A DNA stretch of 64,000 bases, taken from Stenocarpella maydis. Its lineage: Eukaryota; Ascomycota; Sordariomycetes; Diaporthales; Diaporthaceae. Positions 22,503 to 33,747 of the stretch are shown one piece after another (position 1 is the first letter of the stretch; each line of letters starts with the position of its first letter). The stretch spans positions 1 through 64,000 of the forward strand of contig NQMI01000012.1 in assembly GCA_002270565.1 (NCBI GenBank), written 5' to 3'. Both the position numbers and the translations under genes were made by a program. Below the pieces are notes generated by a model. The model made no database searches and had not been told where the DNA came from. It saw only the letters and a list, made by a program, of their open reading frames with translations.

Positions 22503-25500
22503 CTTGGGCGTGGTGTGAGCGGGAAAATGGGACTTCTGACTTCAGCGATTGGATGGTGATCAAACTGATCTTGCTGCAGCGATCTCTACCACTCTGATTT
22601 CGAGCGAAGGAGCGATCTAAAAATGTGTCACGCACACTGAAGGACGATCAAGAAGGTTTCAGACCTTGTCAATTGCGCGTGTAATGTATCCAACAGTGTA
22701 AGAATTCAAGGATAGATATCAAGTATATTCAGGCTATTCGAACGTGGGCGAGAAGGCCTCTATATGTATTCTAATACTCAGTTAATCCCCAGCCTCTCAT
22801 CTGCTAGCTATTTGCTAGCAAGGCCAAGGGAGAATATAAATATAGCCCTAGCCACACTTTGAAATATGTCAGGACCTACTATGCCATCTGGGTAGAAACC
22901 TTAGTACCAAAACGGATTCCGCAAATGGAACTCATCGAGGGCCCACGTTAGTACGCCACCCAAGTGCAATGGGCGCGTAACTGGGCAATAAAGGACTTCA
23001 TCTGTAAAAAAGGGCAAGGCATAGTAGTTAGAGAAAATGGAAGAAAGGGGCAAGTTCAGTTGTACCTACCTCTGCAAATATACTGCTCCCACGCTACTAC
23101 TTCGCTACTTGGCAGCTGCGTATACTTATTCACTCTGCTTGTATTCACAACCTTTACAGAATGTGGCTCTGGAATGCTTGCCCGATATTAGGCTATTTTC
23201 TACAAACAGTCACATCCCAAGGTTGACTGAGTCAACGACTGTTGCCCAGTTACAAGCTCTGCTATAAAAAAGTATATCACCCAAAATTGCATTCGTCCTC
23301 GCCATAGTCATCTTGAATGATAGCGCTCTGCAACCACCCTAGAGTCACCGTTTACAAACCATAGTGTGTCCACAATCACCAAGCCAGTGTGCGCAAATAG
23401 CTTCCAAGGTTTGGAACAAACTATTTTCCCGGCAGAGCTGGACTGGTGAGTAGTCTCAAATAACACGAGGCTCAGGTTCGCCTCTATTACGGCTTTTCTT
23501 GCTTGTAATCCTAATGACCGATGATCATTGCCAGAGAGAAATGTCACGATAACTCAGGAAATGTGTAAGGGGCTTTACGAACAGACAATCACAGTAGGGA
23601 ATGAATGCTTCAAGTCCAGCCTCGAGGGTGCGTCACACGCACTGCTACATCTGTAAAACAAAATTGGGGTGGGGGGGGGGATAAGAACTCTAGGTGTTGG
23701 TAGCGTCTGCACGTACATACGTGATGGTAGTAAGCAAGTGATTTGATCGATCGATATAGTAGCTAAGGTTTGGGGCCCAAAGAGCCCAGTATGAAACTAA
23801 GCATTTGAGTGCCAGTATGGTCGCACCTACCGATACTAGGGAAAGATCAAGGAAGGAGGGAAGTTAATTTCAATTATGTCCTATCCTAGAAACACCCTTC
23901 TATCACATTGCGATAGTGCTGCTACCTCTGTGTATCCCTATTCATTCTGCTTGTATTCAGCCAGTGCTTGGGCAATTACGAGCCATAGGGCGTGGTACTT
24001 CAACTTGGGGCCCTCACGCCCCTAACATTAGCTACAAACTTACCTAGGTAGCTAAAACAACAACGATCCATTTGCTACCGAACCACATACGTACGTGACA
24101 AGCCTAACCAACAGCCACCACTACAATCATTTTGAATTTCGTGGCTAGAACGGTGCTAATTCGAATATATACTACAATTCTTGATGTTTGAGGCTACTTC
24201 TCAGTTACAGAATAAACACAATTCTTGAAAACTTCAGTCTTCCGAGCCTACCTAGGTAGAAGGAAACTCAGCTAGTTGGTCAGGTTGGTGGAAAGGTCCA
24301 ACACAGCCGTAACCACCTTTATTTGCTGTTTATACGTGATTGGTCATGCATAAATGTCTATTTGAGATTTTAAGGTTCCCGAGTGAGACTGAAAGATGAC
24401 GGGATTGTGTCTGTTTTTATAGAGAGCTTCTCGGATGACGCGCGAAAAATATACCCGGTGAAAAGTCCGCAATGCAACTGGTTAGACAGATATCTGTAGT
24501 CACTCAGGAGAAACGGCAGCCGTGGACAGGCGATGTATCACTGCATCCTCAAAGGTAACTCAAAGTCCACAAGCAACTATTGCTCTCTAAGCATGGGTGT
24601 CATTGTATTCGGTGTTTGGTTCTATCTTGCGGTTTGAAACGGCAAGATGGTGCCAATCTGATAGTATGGAGGGAGAAGGCGCTCTCAAATTTCAAGTGGG
24701 TGGCTACGGGTTTAGAGGCCGACTAGCTGCGCTGCAAACACTTGAATGTCGAGATGCTTCGAGTGACAAGATTAAGTGAGGCTGAATTCTCGGGTTTTGC
24801 TAATTATATAGACCAGTCGTATTCTTTGGGTTCCTCTTCTCAACAAATAATAGTTGCCCCAGAGGGACAAAAAACAATTAATTCATGATCCATGCTTTAA
24901 ACAATGACCATTCAGTTACTACTTTTGCTAGTGTTGAACCAGAAACTGCCGTCAAGTTCGAAGCCATCTCTAGTTCGACACCGTCAAGAACCATGTGCAG
25001 ACGAATTCGCCGCGTGACTCAAAGCCTCCGCGGACATAAATTGCTCGAAATTGGCAATATAAAAATGCTGTGGTCTTCCAGAGCGATTTGCTCCTGCAAT
25101 CGAACAACCATCACAAGCCTTCTCAATCACAACCACTTGTAAACAATCATTCGGCCTTCGAGACCCACAACACACTTCGATTTGATCAAGTCCACATGGC
25201 TGATCCCCCACCGAGCGCGTCGACAGCTGAAGTTGAAACAGACAATCAAGGTACGGCAACCACGCTTCCTTATTCAGTACAGCCCTCGCTTCGACCTAGA
25301 CTTGGTCGTTGTACTTGGTATCCATTCTGCTGCTGTCCCTCTGTTGGCTCCGTTAAATGAATAAACAGAGCTACTAACAGAGGGACAGCAGCAGAATGGA
25401 TACCCAGTACAACGACCAAGTCTAGGTCGAAGCGAGGGCTGTACTGAAGCCCGAGGACCGCAACTCGGCGGGCGAATACTCGCCATCGCACAAAAACGAT

Positions 25501-26240
25501 GCACTTGTGATCGCATTGGAAAGCCGCGAAGGCTATTCCAAGCAGATTGAACAGTTAAGAGGAATAAGATCAAGGATTCCCAAGATGCATCCAAAGAATT
25601 TTGCTTATATATAAACAAATATTCTACTCAAGACTTCGTGTCCAGTATTCCAATCGGAATCAGATTGATTTCTTGGGTGACTTGTAAGACTCGTGGCACG
25701 TGGGCAGGACTTCAGGAGCGGCACCATAGAACGACTTGCTCACCTGGGCACTCGCAACAGCTCGAACAAGGAAATTCATAGGGAAATCGATTTCCAACAC
25801 TATTTATTGTGTTTTTTGCACTAGGGCAATAGCTTTGGGCCCGGCTTAATAGTGGAACTCAAAAGAACACAAATACTCTAATATTTTGAGCAAAGCTGTG
25901 CTTAGTTAGTGCCGGATGCTTGCATAATTCGTCGGCGAATGTCGTCAAGGTCGCGTCTCCTGCAATAAATTGAAATTCAAATTACCTAAGTAGGTATGAA
26001 GAATTGCTTGGAAAAATTCTTCAACTACTGGTTTCGCCGGTATTAATACGCCCCGTCCCCCGTCGGAATGAAGTATACCCACGAACACACCACGGAAACC
26101 GCCACTGGAACAGAAGGTGTATCTCTTCTTCCCTACTAAATTGGCCTACTTTTGACTCAATACTTCGTGGAATCTCGGAAAATTCAAGTCTACCCTCAAA
26201 GCAAATCACATAGCCATCTCCAGTCAAGAAAACCACAAAT
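22503..26240. other. 3.7-kb gene-poor region
   Basis: No coding gene is supported. Contents noted are a run of ten or more G at about 23671, two diverged copies of a roughly 28-bp segment ending in TCTGCTTGTATTCA (about 23121-23147 and 23931-23959), several CCTAGGTAG-like words, and the long hairpin listed separately. Composition is moderately AT-rich, unlike the coding regions. Confidence 0.4.
25273..25448. repeat. Near-perfect 73-bp inverted repeat (hairpin)
   Basis: Arms 25273-25345 and 25376-25448 are reverse complements with a single mismatch (TTGG against TGGG near the middle) and are separated by 30 nt. A transcript crossing it would fold into a 73-bp stem. It could be a foldback element, a recent inverted duplication, or a small-RNA (milRNA-like) precursor. 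It carries no recognisable coding content and lies in a gene-free region. Confidence 0.9.
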
Positions 26241-27086
26241 ATGGAGAACCGCAACCTGAACCTGAAGCGGAAGCGGGACTGTACATCCCAATCCGCTGAT
26301 CAGTTCGGAGAATCAGCTGGTGGAGTAACTGGTGCCATCGAGAAAGGACCACATGGCAAATTTAACCTTTCCACACGCCCTGGTACCAACAAGCGGTTGC
26401 GCCCTGAGAACAGTGTCGAGCAGATCGATGCCGTCGAAGCTTCCAATCACGCCGCGCTGCACACTTCCGGTGTCATAGAGGCAGAAAATGCAGCCGAGCA
26501 AGTTACTACCAGCGGGGCCAGAATTCCTCTTGCCACCGAGGCGTGCTCTGGCACCAACACAAACGGCAGAAGCGGTGACACCGTGAATATTCTGGACGTC
26601 CGCCAACACCGGTACGTGGGAAGGTACGCCCTAGTATCCACCGGGGGTTTTGTGCAATGGTGCGGCGTGTTCGCGCTCGGAATCAGCACAGCCGCACAGC
26701 TCGGCATAGAGATGAGGATGGAAGAATTTAGTGATATATTCTTTCGCAGCGAGGAGATGTGGGGTCTGAACGGCCGAAATGGTTGGACAAACGACGACAA
26801 CTTTTACGACGAACAGCTCGCGACGGCCCTGCGCATCTGGGGCGGTCGGCGCGGCCTGCACAACCTTCAGCTGGGTTTGATCATTGAGGGCGTCGAAAAC
26901 TGCCTCATTCTCGGCGGCGACGACAAGACCGCGGTCATTTCTTCGGAGGCGGAGATGGACAATGAGCGTGGTTTCACGACTGTCTGGATCCATAACGACA
27001 ATGCAAGGGCTCTTCACGCATGTGCTTTAAATCACTACTCCGGTATTGAGCTTCACGCGCCGAGAGAGATCCTTGCCAGGGGATGA
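26241..27086 (+). CDS. Uncharacterised protein, possible cysteine-peptidase fold
   Basis: A 281-aa single-exon ORF starting in good context (AAATATGG). The N-terminus has a basic, nuclear-localisation-like patch (NLKRKRD) and a low-complexity region to about residue 120. From about 125 the sequence is globular: GGFVQWCGVFALGIS (Cys141), EMWGLNGRNGWTND, then VWIHNDNA and NHYSGIEL (His265). A Gln/Cys followed by a hydrophobic helix and a late His before a short beta segment resembles papain- or OTU-like peptidases. This is inference from spacing, and I recognise no family with certainty. It sits alone between two gene-poor stretches. Confidence 0.6.
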   Translation: MENRNLNLKRKRDCTSQSADQFGESAGGVTGAIEKGPHGKFNLSTRPGTNKRLRPENSVEQIDAVEASNHAALHTSGVIEAENAAEQVTTSGARIPLATEACSGTNTNGRSGDTVNILDVRQHRYVGRYALVSTGGFVQWCGVFALGISTAAQLGIEMRMEEFSDIFFRSEEMWGLNGRNGWTNDDNFYDEQLATALRIWGGRRGLHNLQLGLIIEGVENCLILGGDDKTAVISSEAEMDNERGFTTVWIHNDNARALHACALNHYSGIELHAPREILARG

Positions 27087-29011
27087 GCCGAAGGAGGAAG
27101 ACGCGGGGGTACGAGGGCGGAAGCAGATGCAGAGCCATCTGACTTGGAATAGGATGCTAGAATCGGAGGCGGAGACGTCGTCTCCTATGGAGGACTTGTG
27201 GGTTGCTAGAGCGGGGGGGGGGAGGGTCATATGTATCTACCAAGGTAGCTATTGGATTGCGACGGCATTGTCATTAGGGGCGAGTACTGCGGGATCAGGG
27301 ATACTCAGCCAAACTAAGGGCGACTGACGGGATGGGACATTGGGGCTTTAATAGAAGTGTCACGATATATGGCTAGGGGTACTATAGTATGGTGGTCCTA
27401 ATCGCGACAAGAAGATACCTGGGTACAGATGACAGCTGGAGTGATCAAACTAGAGATGGCTTCGACCTTGACCGCTGGATAACTAGTTAGGCGCGGCCTG
27501 ACACTAAGACTTTTGGTACGAAATGGTGGCTTTTTGGCTCAACACTAATCTGTAGAATATGAATGATTACTATCTAAAGCAATGCACAGTGAAATCGATT
27601 GCCTACAAGCTGTACTACCTTTTGTCTCAGTAGTACGGTTATTTGTTATCCTGGCTCCGCAGGCGCCCGCACGCCTATGCCTGGCCTCCTCTATTTCACG
27701 CGAGGTGTTTTCCACTCGTCATGGGCCAAGAACTTACTCAGACCGTAGCTGAAATGTATTGGCATATTTTGATCGTTTCCAAAAGAGCTGGCATGGGCCA
27801 TCGGCTTGCTCGCTGTACCTGGGTGTAGTTAGCAGGACACGAGTCTTTGTGCTCATAATGTGGTTGCAGCATTTCAGTTCTAAGTGATGAGATTCGCAAG
27901 GGGCGATCTTTGCGGCGGAAATCGGACTCCAGATAGATAGGACTTGGTGTGCGGAAAAAAGCAGTTGTTTTGTGGCCCATGTGCATTGAGTAGTATGTGA
28001 TAGTGATAATCAAACATTGGAGGTGCTTCAATGTGGCTCCGTCGATATGCTATCGCTGGTGGTTACTCGAGACACCACCACGTCCTGGAATGAAAAGGCG
28101 TGATCGTACGTGTCCATGGCTATCCGTAATCTGTTGGGCATGATAACCGAAACTCAAGGGTTATTATCGTGTTGAAGCAGTGAAGGCGTGGTGGTCCGCT
28201 CGGGGCCACAGAGAAGACGCTGGTCACGGTTTTGCATGTGCACGCACTTCTGCCACTCTCTAAGCGGGCTGGGCGTGGCACAGGATGAGCGCCGAGATTG
28301 ATCCTCTGGGAGCCAAGCAAGGCTGATATGATAAACTTAGGACCTGGGTTCGTACAGCTAAGAGGGCACGGGGCCAGTCCGAAATAACACGGGTGCCAGG
28401 GCAATACAATAACACCAATAACACCAATAACACGGCGGCCCAACCCCTCTATCGATCACACTGCAGAGCAGCAGCTTTCCCGAGTCTGGTTTTGTCCCCG
28501 ACCAGGTTTATCACCAGCCAACCTGGGAAATCCTGTCTGTTCAACCTCGATCGCATAGGCAAGGGAACTCGATCAAAAAGGCGAGCAGCAAGTCTGTGTT
28601 TCACAGCAGCCCAGGTCGATGCTTGGCCTACAACCCAGGCTAAAGGCCCGCCCGTCGCTGGTGGAGCTCTTGGTGCGCTCTAACAGACACGCAGCAGGAC
28701 CCACACCAACCTCTGTTAGTAGTGACAAGCAGGCGACCAAGGCCGCGGCGTCAACGACATCACCGGTGCAATTGCCAGCCGAGCTCGACCTTGACCGGGA
28801 GGTCCAGATAGCTTCCCAGCTGCCTCTGCCAGACACTCCGTCAACGCCAATTCTGTCGCCGCGCTCCACGCACTCCACCCAATCCTCACCCAAGCCCTCG
28901 CCCTCAATCTCCACGCCCGCTCCCATACATCGAGTTCCTACAGTCTCCCTGCAAGAGTCCACACCGCCGCCACCTAGGCAGGATCCCAAACACTCGCTCT
29001 CGCCGCCCAAC
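27087..29011. other. 1.9-kb intergenic region and VMA1 5' region
   Basis: No gene is supported. There is a run of ten G at 27213-27222 (just 3' of the previous gene), and the last 390 bp before VMA1 are Pro/Ser-codon-like, C-rich sequence. An open frame from an ATG at 28619 stays in frame with the VMA1 start (see findings). The rest shows nothing recognisable. Confidence 0.4.
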
Positions 29012-31395
29012 ATGCCTCCGGTAAGCCAAGCTGCCTGCCACCCGACCTGGGAATTCGCTCAGGTGCAGCGACTCCCGCCCGACGTTCCACCGAAGCTGAC
29101 CAGAGCTGTGCCGCCGTCTAGAAAGCCCAACAGGATGGCGTCAAGGATGGTGAACACCATGGTAAGAGCTCCGCAGAGCTGTCCCGCAGCGCTTCCTCGT
29201 CTTGTCTCAGGCTGACATGCTGCCTCACAGGCAAGATTTACTCCATCTCGGGGTACGTAATGGCATCCAGACATCGACCTCCGTCACCCCACGCCCCCTT
29301 CCGAGCCCGACTGCTAACATCATGGACAATCCAGACCCGTCGTGGTTGCCGAGGACATGATCGGTGTTGCTATGTACGAGTTGGTATGACACGACGACGA
29401 CGAGGTCCTCCTCGAGCACGGAACGCAGCAAGACTTACAAGGCACAGGTGAAAGTCGGCCACGACCAAATAGTGGGAGAAGTCATTCGAATCAACGGTGA
29501 CCAGGCCACCATCCAGGTCTACGAGGAGACAGGTTCGACGCCCGCAGCACACCTGCCCGCACCGCCACGCATGGTATGCTAACATGGGAGATAAACAGCC
29601 GGTGTGACGGTTGGCGACCCCGTCCTGCGAACCGGAAAGCCCCTCTCCGTCGAGCTGGGCCCCGGCCTGCTCAACAACATTTACGATGGTATCCAGAGGC
29701 CCCTCGAGAAGATCGCCGGCGCCGCCCAGAGCATCTATATCCCCCGCGGCGTCTCCATTCCTGCCCTCGACCGCACAAAGAAGTGGGAGTTCGAGCCCCA
29801 GATGAAGGTCGGCGACCACATCGCGGGTGGTGATATCTGGGGCATCGTCAACGAGAACTCGTTCATCTCCAAGCACAAGATCCTCTTCAACCCACGCGGC
29901 CGCGGCACCATCACCAGGATCGCATCCAAGGGCGAGTACACCGTCGACGAGAAGATCCTCGAGGTCGAGTTCGACGGCCAGAAGACCGAGTACGGCATGA
30001 TGCAGACTTGGCCCGTCCGTGTGCCCCGTCCCACCACCGAGAAGAAGTCCTCCGATGGGCCCTTTATCGTCGGCCAGCGTGTGCTCGACGCCCTCTTTCC
30101 TTCTGTCCAGGGTGGTACTGTTGCCATCCCAGGTGCTTTCGGTTGTGGCAAGACTGTCATTTCGCAATCCGTGTCCAAGTTCTCCAACTCTGACGTGATT
30201 GTGTATGTTGGTGTGAGTATAAACCTTCCTTCGCCCCCCCCCCCGGTCTGTTTCGTGTCTCAAACATACCAGACTGCACACTTTAGGTTTAACAACATGT
30301 AATTAACACCCCTTAGTGTGGCGAGCGAGGCAACGAAATGGCCGAAGTCTTGAAGGATTTCCCCGAGCTGTCCATCGAGGTTGATGGCCGCCAGGAGCCC
30401 ATCATGAAGCGCACAACCTTGATCGCAAACACGTCCAACATGCCCGTCGCCGCTCGTGAGGCTTCCATCTACACGGGTATCACGGTGGCCGAGTACTTCC
30501 GTGATCAGGGCATGAACGTTGCCATGATGGCCGACTCCTCGTCCCGTTGGGCAGAGGCTCTTCGTGAAATCTCGGGTCGCCTGGGAGAAATGCCTGCTGA
30601 TCAAGGTTTCCCCGCCTACCTCAGTGCCAAGCTGGCCTCCTTCTACGAACGTGCCGGCAAGGTCCAGGCGTTGGGATCACCTGAGCGCGAGGGTTCCGTC
30701 TCCATCGTCGGTGCCGTCTCCCCGCCCGGTGGTGATTTCTCCGACCCCGTGACTTCTGCGACCCTTGGTATTGTGCAGGTGTTCTGGGGTCTCGACAAGA
30801 AGCTTGCGCAGCGGAAGCACTTCCCGTCCATCAACACGTCCGCCTCGTACTCCAAGTACACCTCTGTCCTGGACAAGTGGTATGAGAAGTCGTACCCTGA
30901 CTTCCCTCGGCTGCGTGACCGTATCAAGCAGCTGCTGTCGGACTCCGAGGAGCTGGACCAAGTTGTCCAGCTGGTCGGCAAGTCTGCCCTTTCCGACCCT
31001 GACAAGATCACACTGGATATCGCCACGCTCCTGAAGGAGGACTTCCTCCAGCAGAACGGATACTCCGACTATGACCAGTTCTGCCCCATCTGGAAGACCG
31101 AGTGGATGATGAAGCTCATGGTCGGCTTCAACGATGAGGCCCAGAAGGCGGTTGCTCAGGGCCAGAGCTGGGCAAAGGTCAGGGAGGCCACGCAGGAGCT
31201 GCAGGCCGAGCTGAGGAGTTTGAAGTTCGAGTTGCCTAGTGAAGGTGAGGAGGCTGTCACCAAGAAGGTATGTCCAGCTTCCACCCCCAACCCTGTTCTA
31301 TCTGCACATGACGCATACTGACATTGACACCTCAACAGTATGAGAAGATACAGCAGAAGATGCTCGACAAGTTCGCATCCGTGATGGATGACTAA
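29012..31395 (+). CDS. VMA1: V-type proton ATPase catalytic subunit A
   Basis: The catalytic A subunit of the vacuolar H+-ATPase V1 sector, which hydrolyses ATP to drive proton pumping into vacuoles. Eight exons are inferred: 29012-29020, 29122-29161, 29231-29252, 29335-29383, 29448-29532, 29599-30212, 30317-31267 and 31339-31395. They sum to 608 aa, the normal size for filamentous fungi. The N-terminus reads [20 protein letters not shown], followed by the beta-barrel domain. The Walker A motif GAFGCGKT (about 247-254) is intact and not interrupted by an intein, unlike in budding yeast. Other hallmarks are [18 protein letters not shown] and [15 protein letters not shown]. The end is KFASVMDD. 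The dense small introns near the 5' end are typical of this gene in fungi. Intron 6 contains an 11-C tract. Confidence 0.97.
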
Positions 31396-33747
31396 GGAGT
31401 CCCAAAAGTATAGTGGGCTGGACTTTTTGTACAGTTCTTGTATGACGACGATGTTCAGGTGATCGGAAAGCAGTGTGCGTCAGGGCATTCCTCGGGTGAT
31501 TTCGAGAGAAGGGGCCCCCGCCGAGATGAGGTCGTCATTTTTGCATGCATGGTCTTGTTCTCCTGCACGAGCATAGGTATACGTTGGCGGTGGCAGCTTT
31601 TCACATATAGTCGGATCAAATGCATACATCGTTCAGTAGCTTCGCCTGTACCTTATCCTCCCGCCATTGTGTCTCTTTGTGCTTGGCATTTATGTTCCAT
31701 AAGTGTAGACGTGTTTTTTGGAAGCGGATATGGTGTGGTTGGTACCCACGAAGCAGCTTAGATTGGTTTCCTGCGGGGAAGAGGCTGGTTCGTTTCAAGG
31801 CGAGACAGGGAGTGAGCTTCGACGGCAACCCTGCACCGTTCGGTGTTTTCTGGAGCCATGTTCGTGTTCGATGTTTCTCTGCATGAATGACAGTCATATG
31901 ATTGCGCACTCGTGTCTCCTGCCTTGAGAGTGACAGAGACGGCCGCTGTGCCTCCTAATCTCTTTCTCCGTGCTATGCGACATAAAAATCTGGGAGGTTA
32001 TTGCAGAATGTTCTCGTCAATGTCTGCTGCTTCCTGTCCAAACATAGGCGGCATAAATCTCCGCCCAAGTTGCTTCTTCAGTTCCTCCTCCCCCTCCTCC
32101 GCCTCCTCTTGGCCCCAGCCACCGGTTGAGCTATGGAGATCCTAGCCAGCACTGTTTGCAAGTTCAAAAATCAAGATACCTACCCCATGGGTTATCAAAT
32201 AGTGCCCAGGTACTCTTAGCCCTGCTTGCAAAGCAGTGTATTTTACTTCGCGCGTAGCCCTCTCAATGGGGTGCTTTGTAGCCTTTCTTCTGTGCAGCCT
32301 CCTCTGGGCGTTATGTAGCCCTCTGGGTACCTACTTAAGCACTTATGCAGCCTTTTGTGCTGTCGACTTAGCCCTCTGGGTGGTACTTATATTGGGTGGA
32401 AGGTCTGATCGCAAACGGAAAAGAATTGGGGTTTGGATACTAGCTGGTCGGGGTAGGGTCAACGTGGTGTAATTCGATGGCCGTTGCCCTGCCACTGCAA
32501 AAGTGGGTCCTCGGATCAGTGCAAGGGTCCTCAGTCCTGCTGGACACAAACATTTCCACAGCGAGGGAAATGAGTCTCGCACCATCATGCGGCCTTGGAA
32601 GACTCGCTCGACTCACCAGCCCACATAATAATAACAGCTATGTCTAACCTTCCCGAGCTGACGGGACGGCCTTCTTCACTTCTTTCCTCGTCTCCTGCCC
32701 ACCCAGCTCGGTTCGTTCGTCTGTCCGTCCGTCACATTCCAGGACGGTCCGTCCATTCGTTCCGTTGGCTCCACCTCGACATCGACCTCGACCGCGATTC
32801 TGCACGTCAACTGCGCCTTACCCACCCTTACCCACGCCCTCTCCCCTTTACCGCATTCTTGTCCCCACCCCGCCAATCCACTGCCCTTCATTTCGAACCT
32901 TTGGACCGCCAGGTCAGAGACAACACAAGCTGCCCGCTGTCAGCGTGGGCGACAACATTCTCTTGGGGATCCGCCAGGCCCGCCGGAGATTGCCACATTA
33001 TTGCAATCCCACCGCGCTCATATAGCATACCTGTCTCTGCCAGGGTCACCGAGGCAAACGAGCCCACGAGCCCACGCTTCAACGCTCATTCCGACCAGCG
33101 CCCAAGGATCATCAGAGCCCACTGCGTTCAGCCACAGCCACCGGATGCAGACGTGCACTGCTCACCCGAGACCCCTCGCCAGCCCTGTCGACTGACTTTA
33201 CCGCTTCCATTCGCACTTACGTCGCCTACCCGGTCTGCGGCCCACTCTTCAGCCCGGGACGTTTCCCTGGCTCAAGCTGCTATACTACGTACTAGCTCCG
33301 GGGGGGCTCCAGGAACAGGGCCAAGCGAGGCGGTACCACCCAATGATTCTAGCTTGGCTGGGGATTGATTGACCTGGCCAACCTGGTGCCCCTGAGTCCG
33401 GGTCTGAGTCTGGAACAAATCTTCAATTCTTGCCCATGACCACTCCTCTCTTTGCAATTTGCTTTCTTACAGCTTGTTCCCACGCTCCTTTGCACCATCA
33501 GCGCTTGAGCCGTCTTGAGTACAAGGCTTTCATCCTCAAACAACGCCATCGGCGCGTGCATCGCGCTCTGTCCAGTCATTTGGATAAGATTGCCGGTACC
33601 AAGAGGCGTCGAAATCGCCCCGTCCAGCACGTGCCAGCACCCTTCGCTACAATCCACAGTCAACCTACGACTTACCCTAGGCGCTCTCCCGGCGAGCTGC
33701 CTCTTAAGAGGTTCCTGGCCACCTTCCTTCGCTTGCCTCGTGGCAAC
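31396..33747. other. 2.35-kb intergenic region
   Basis: This contains the VMA1 3' end and the C/T-rich leader of the next gene. Degenerate copies of a TAGCCCTCTGGGT-like word occur about four times between 32256 and 32390. An open frame at 32595-33368 has Pro/Arg/Ser composition like CT-rich leader DNA and no family resemblance, so it is not called. Confidence 0.4.

Noticed and set aside
30120..30180. Possible intein in VMA1
   Set aside because: The P-loop region reads straight through with the normal sequence and the predicted length equals that of intein-free homologues.
32595..33368. 257-codon plus-strand ORF before the DUF4048 gene
   Set aside because: Pro/Arg/Ser/His-rich composition typical of CT-rich leader DNA, no domain, no splice connection to the real gene.
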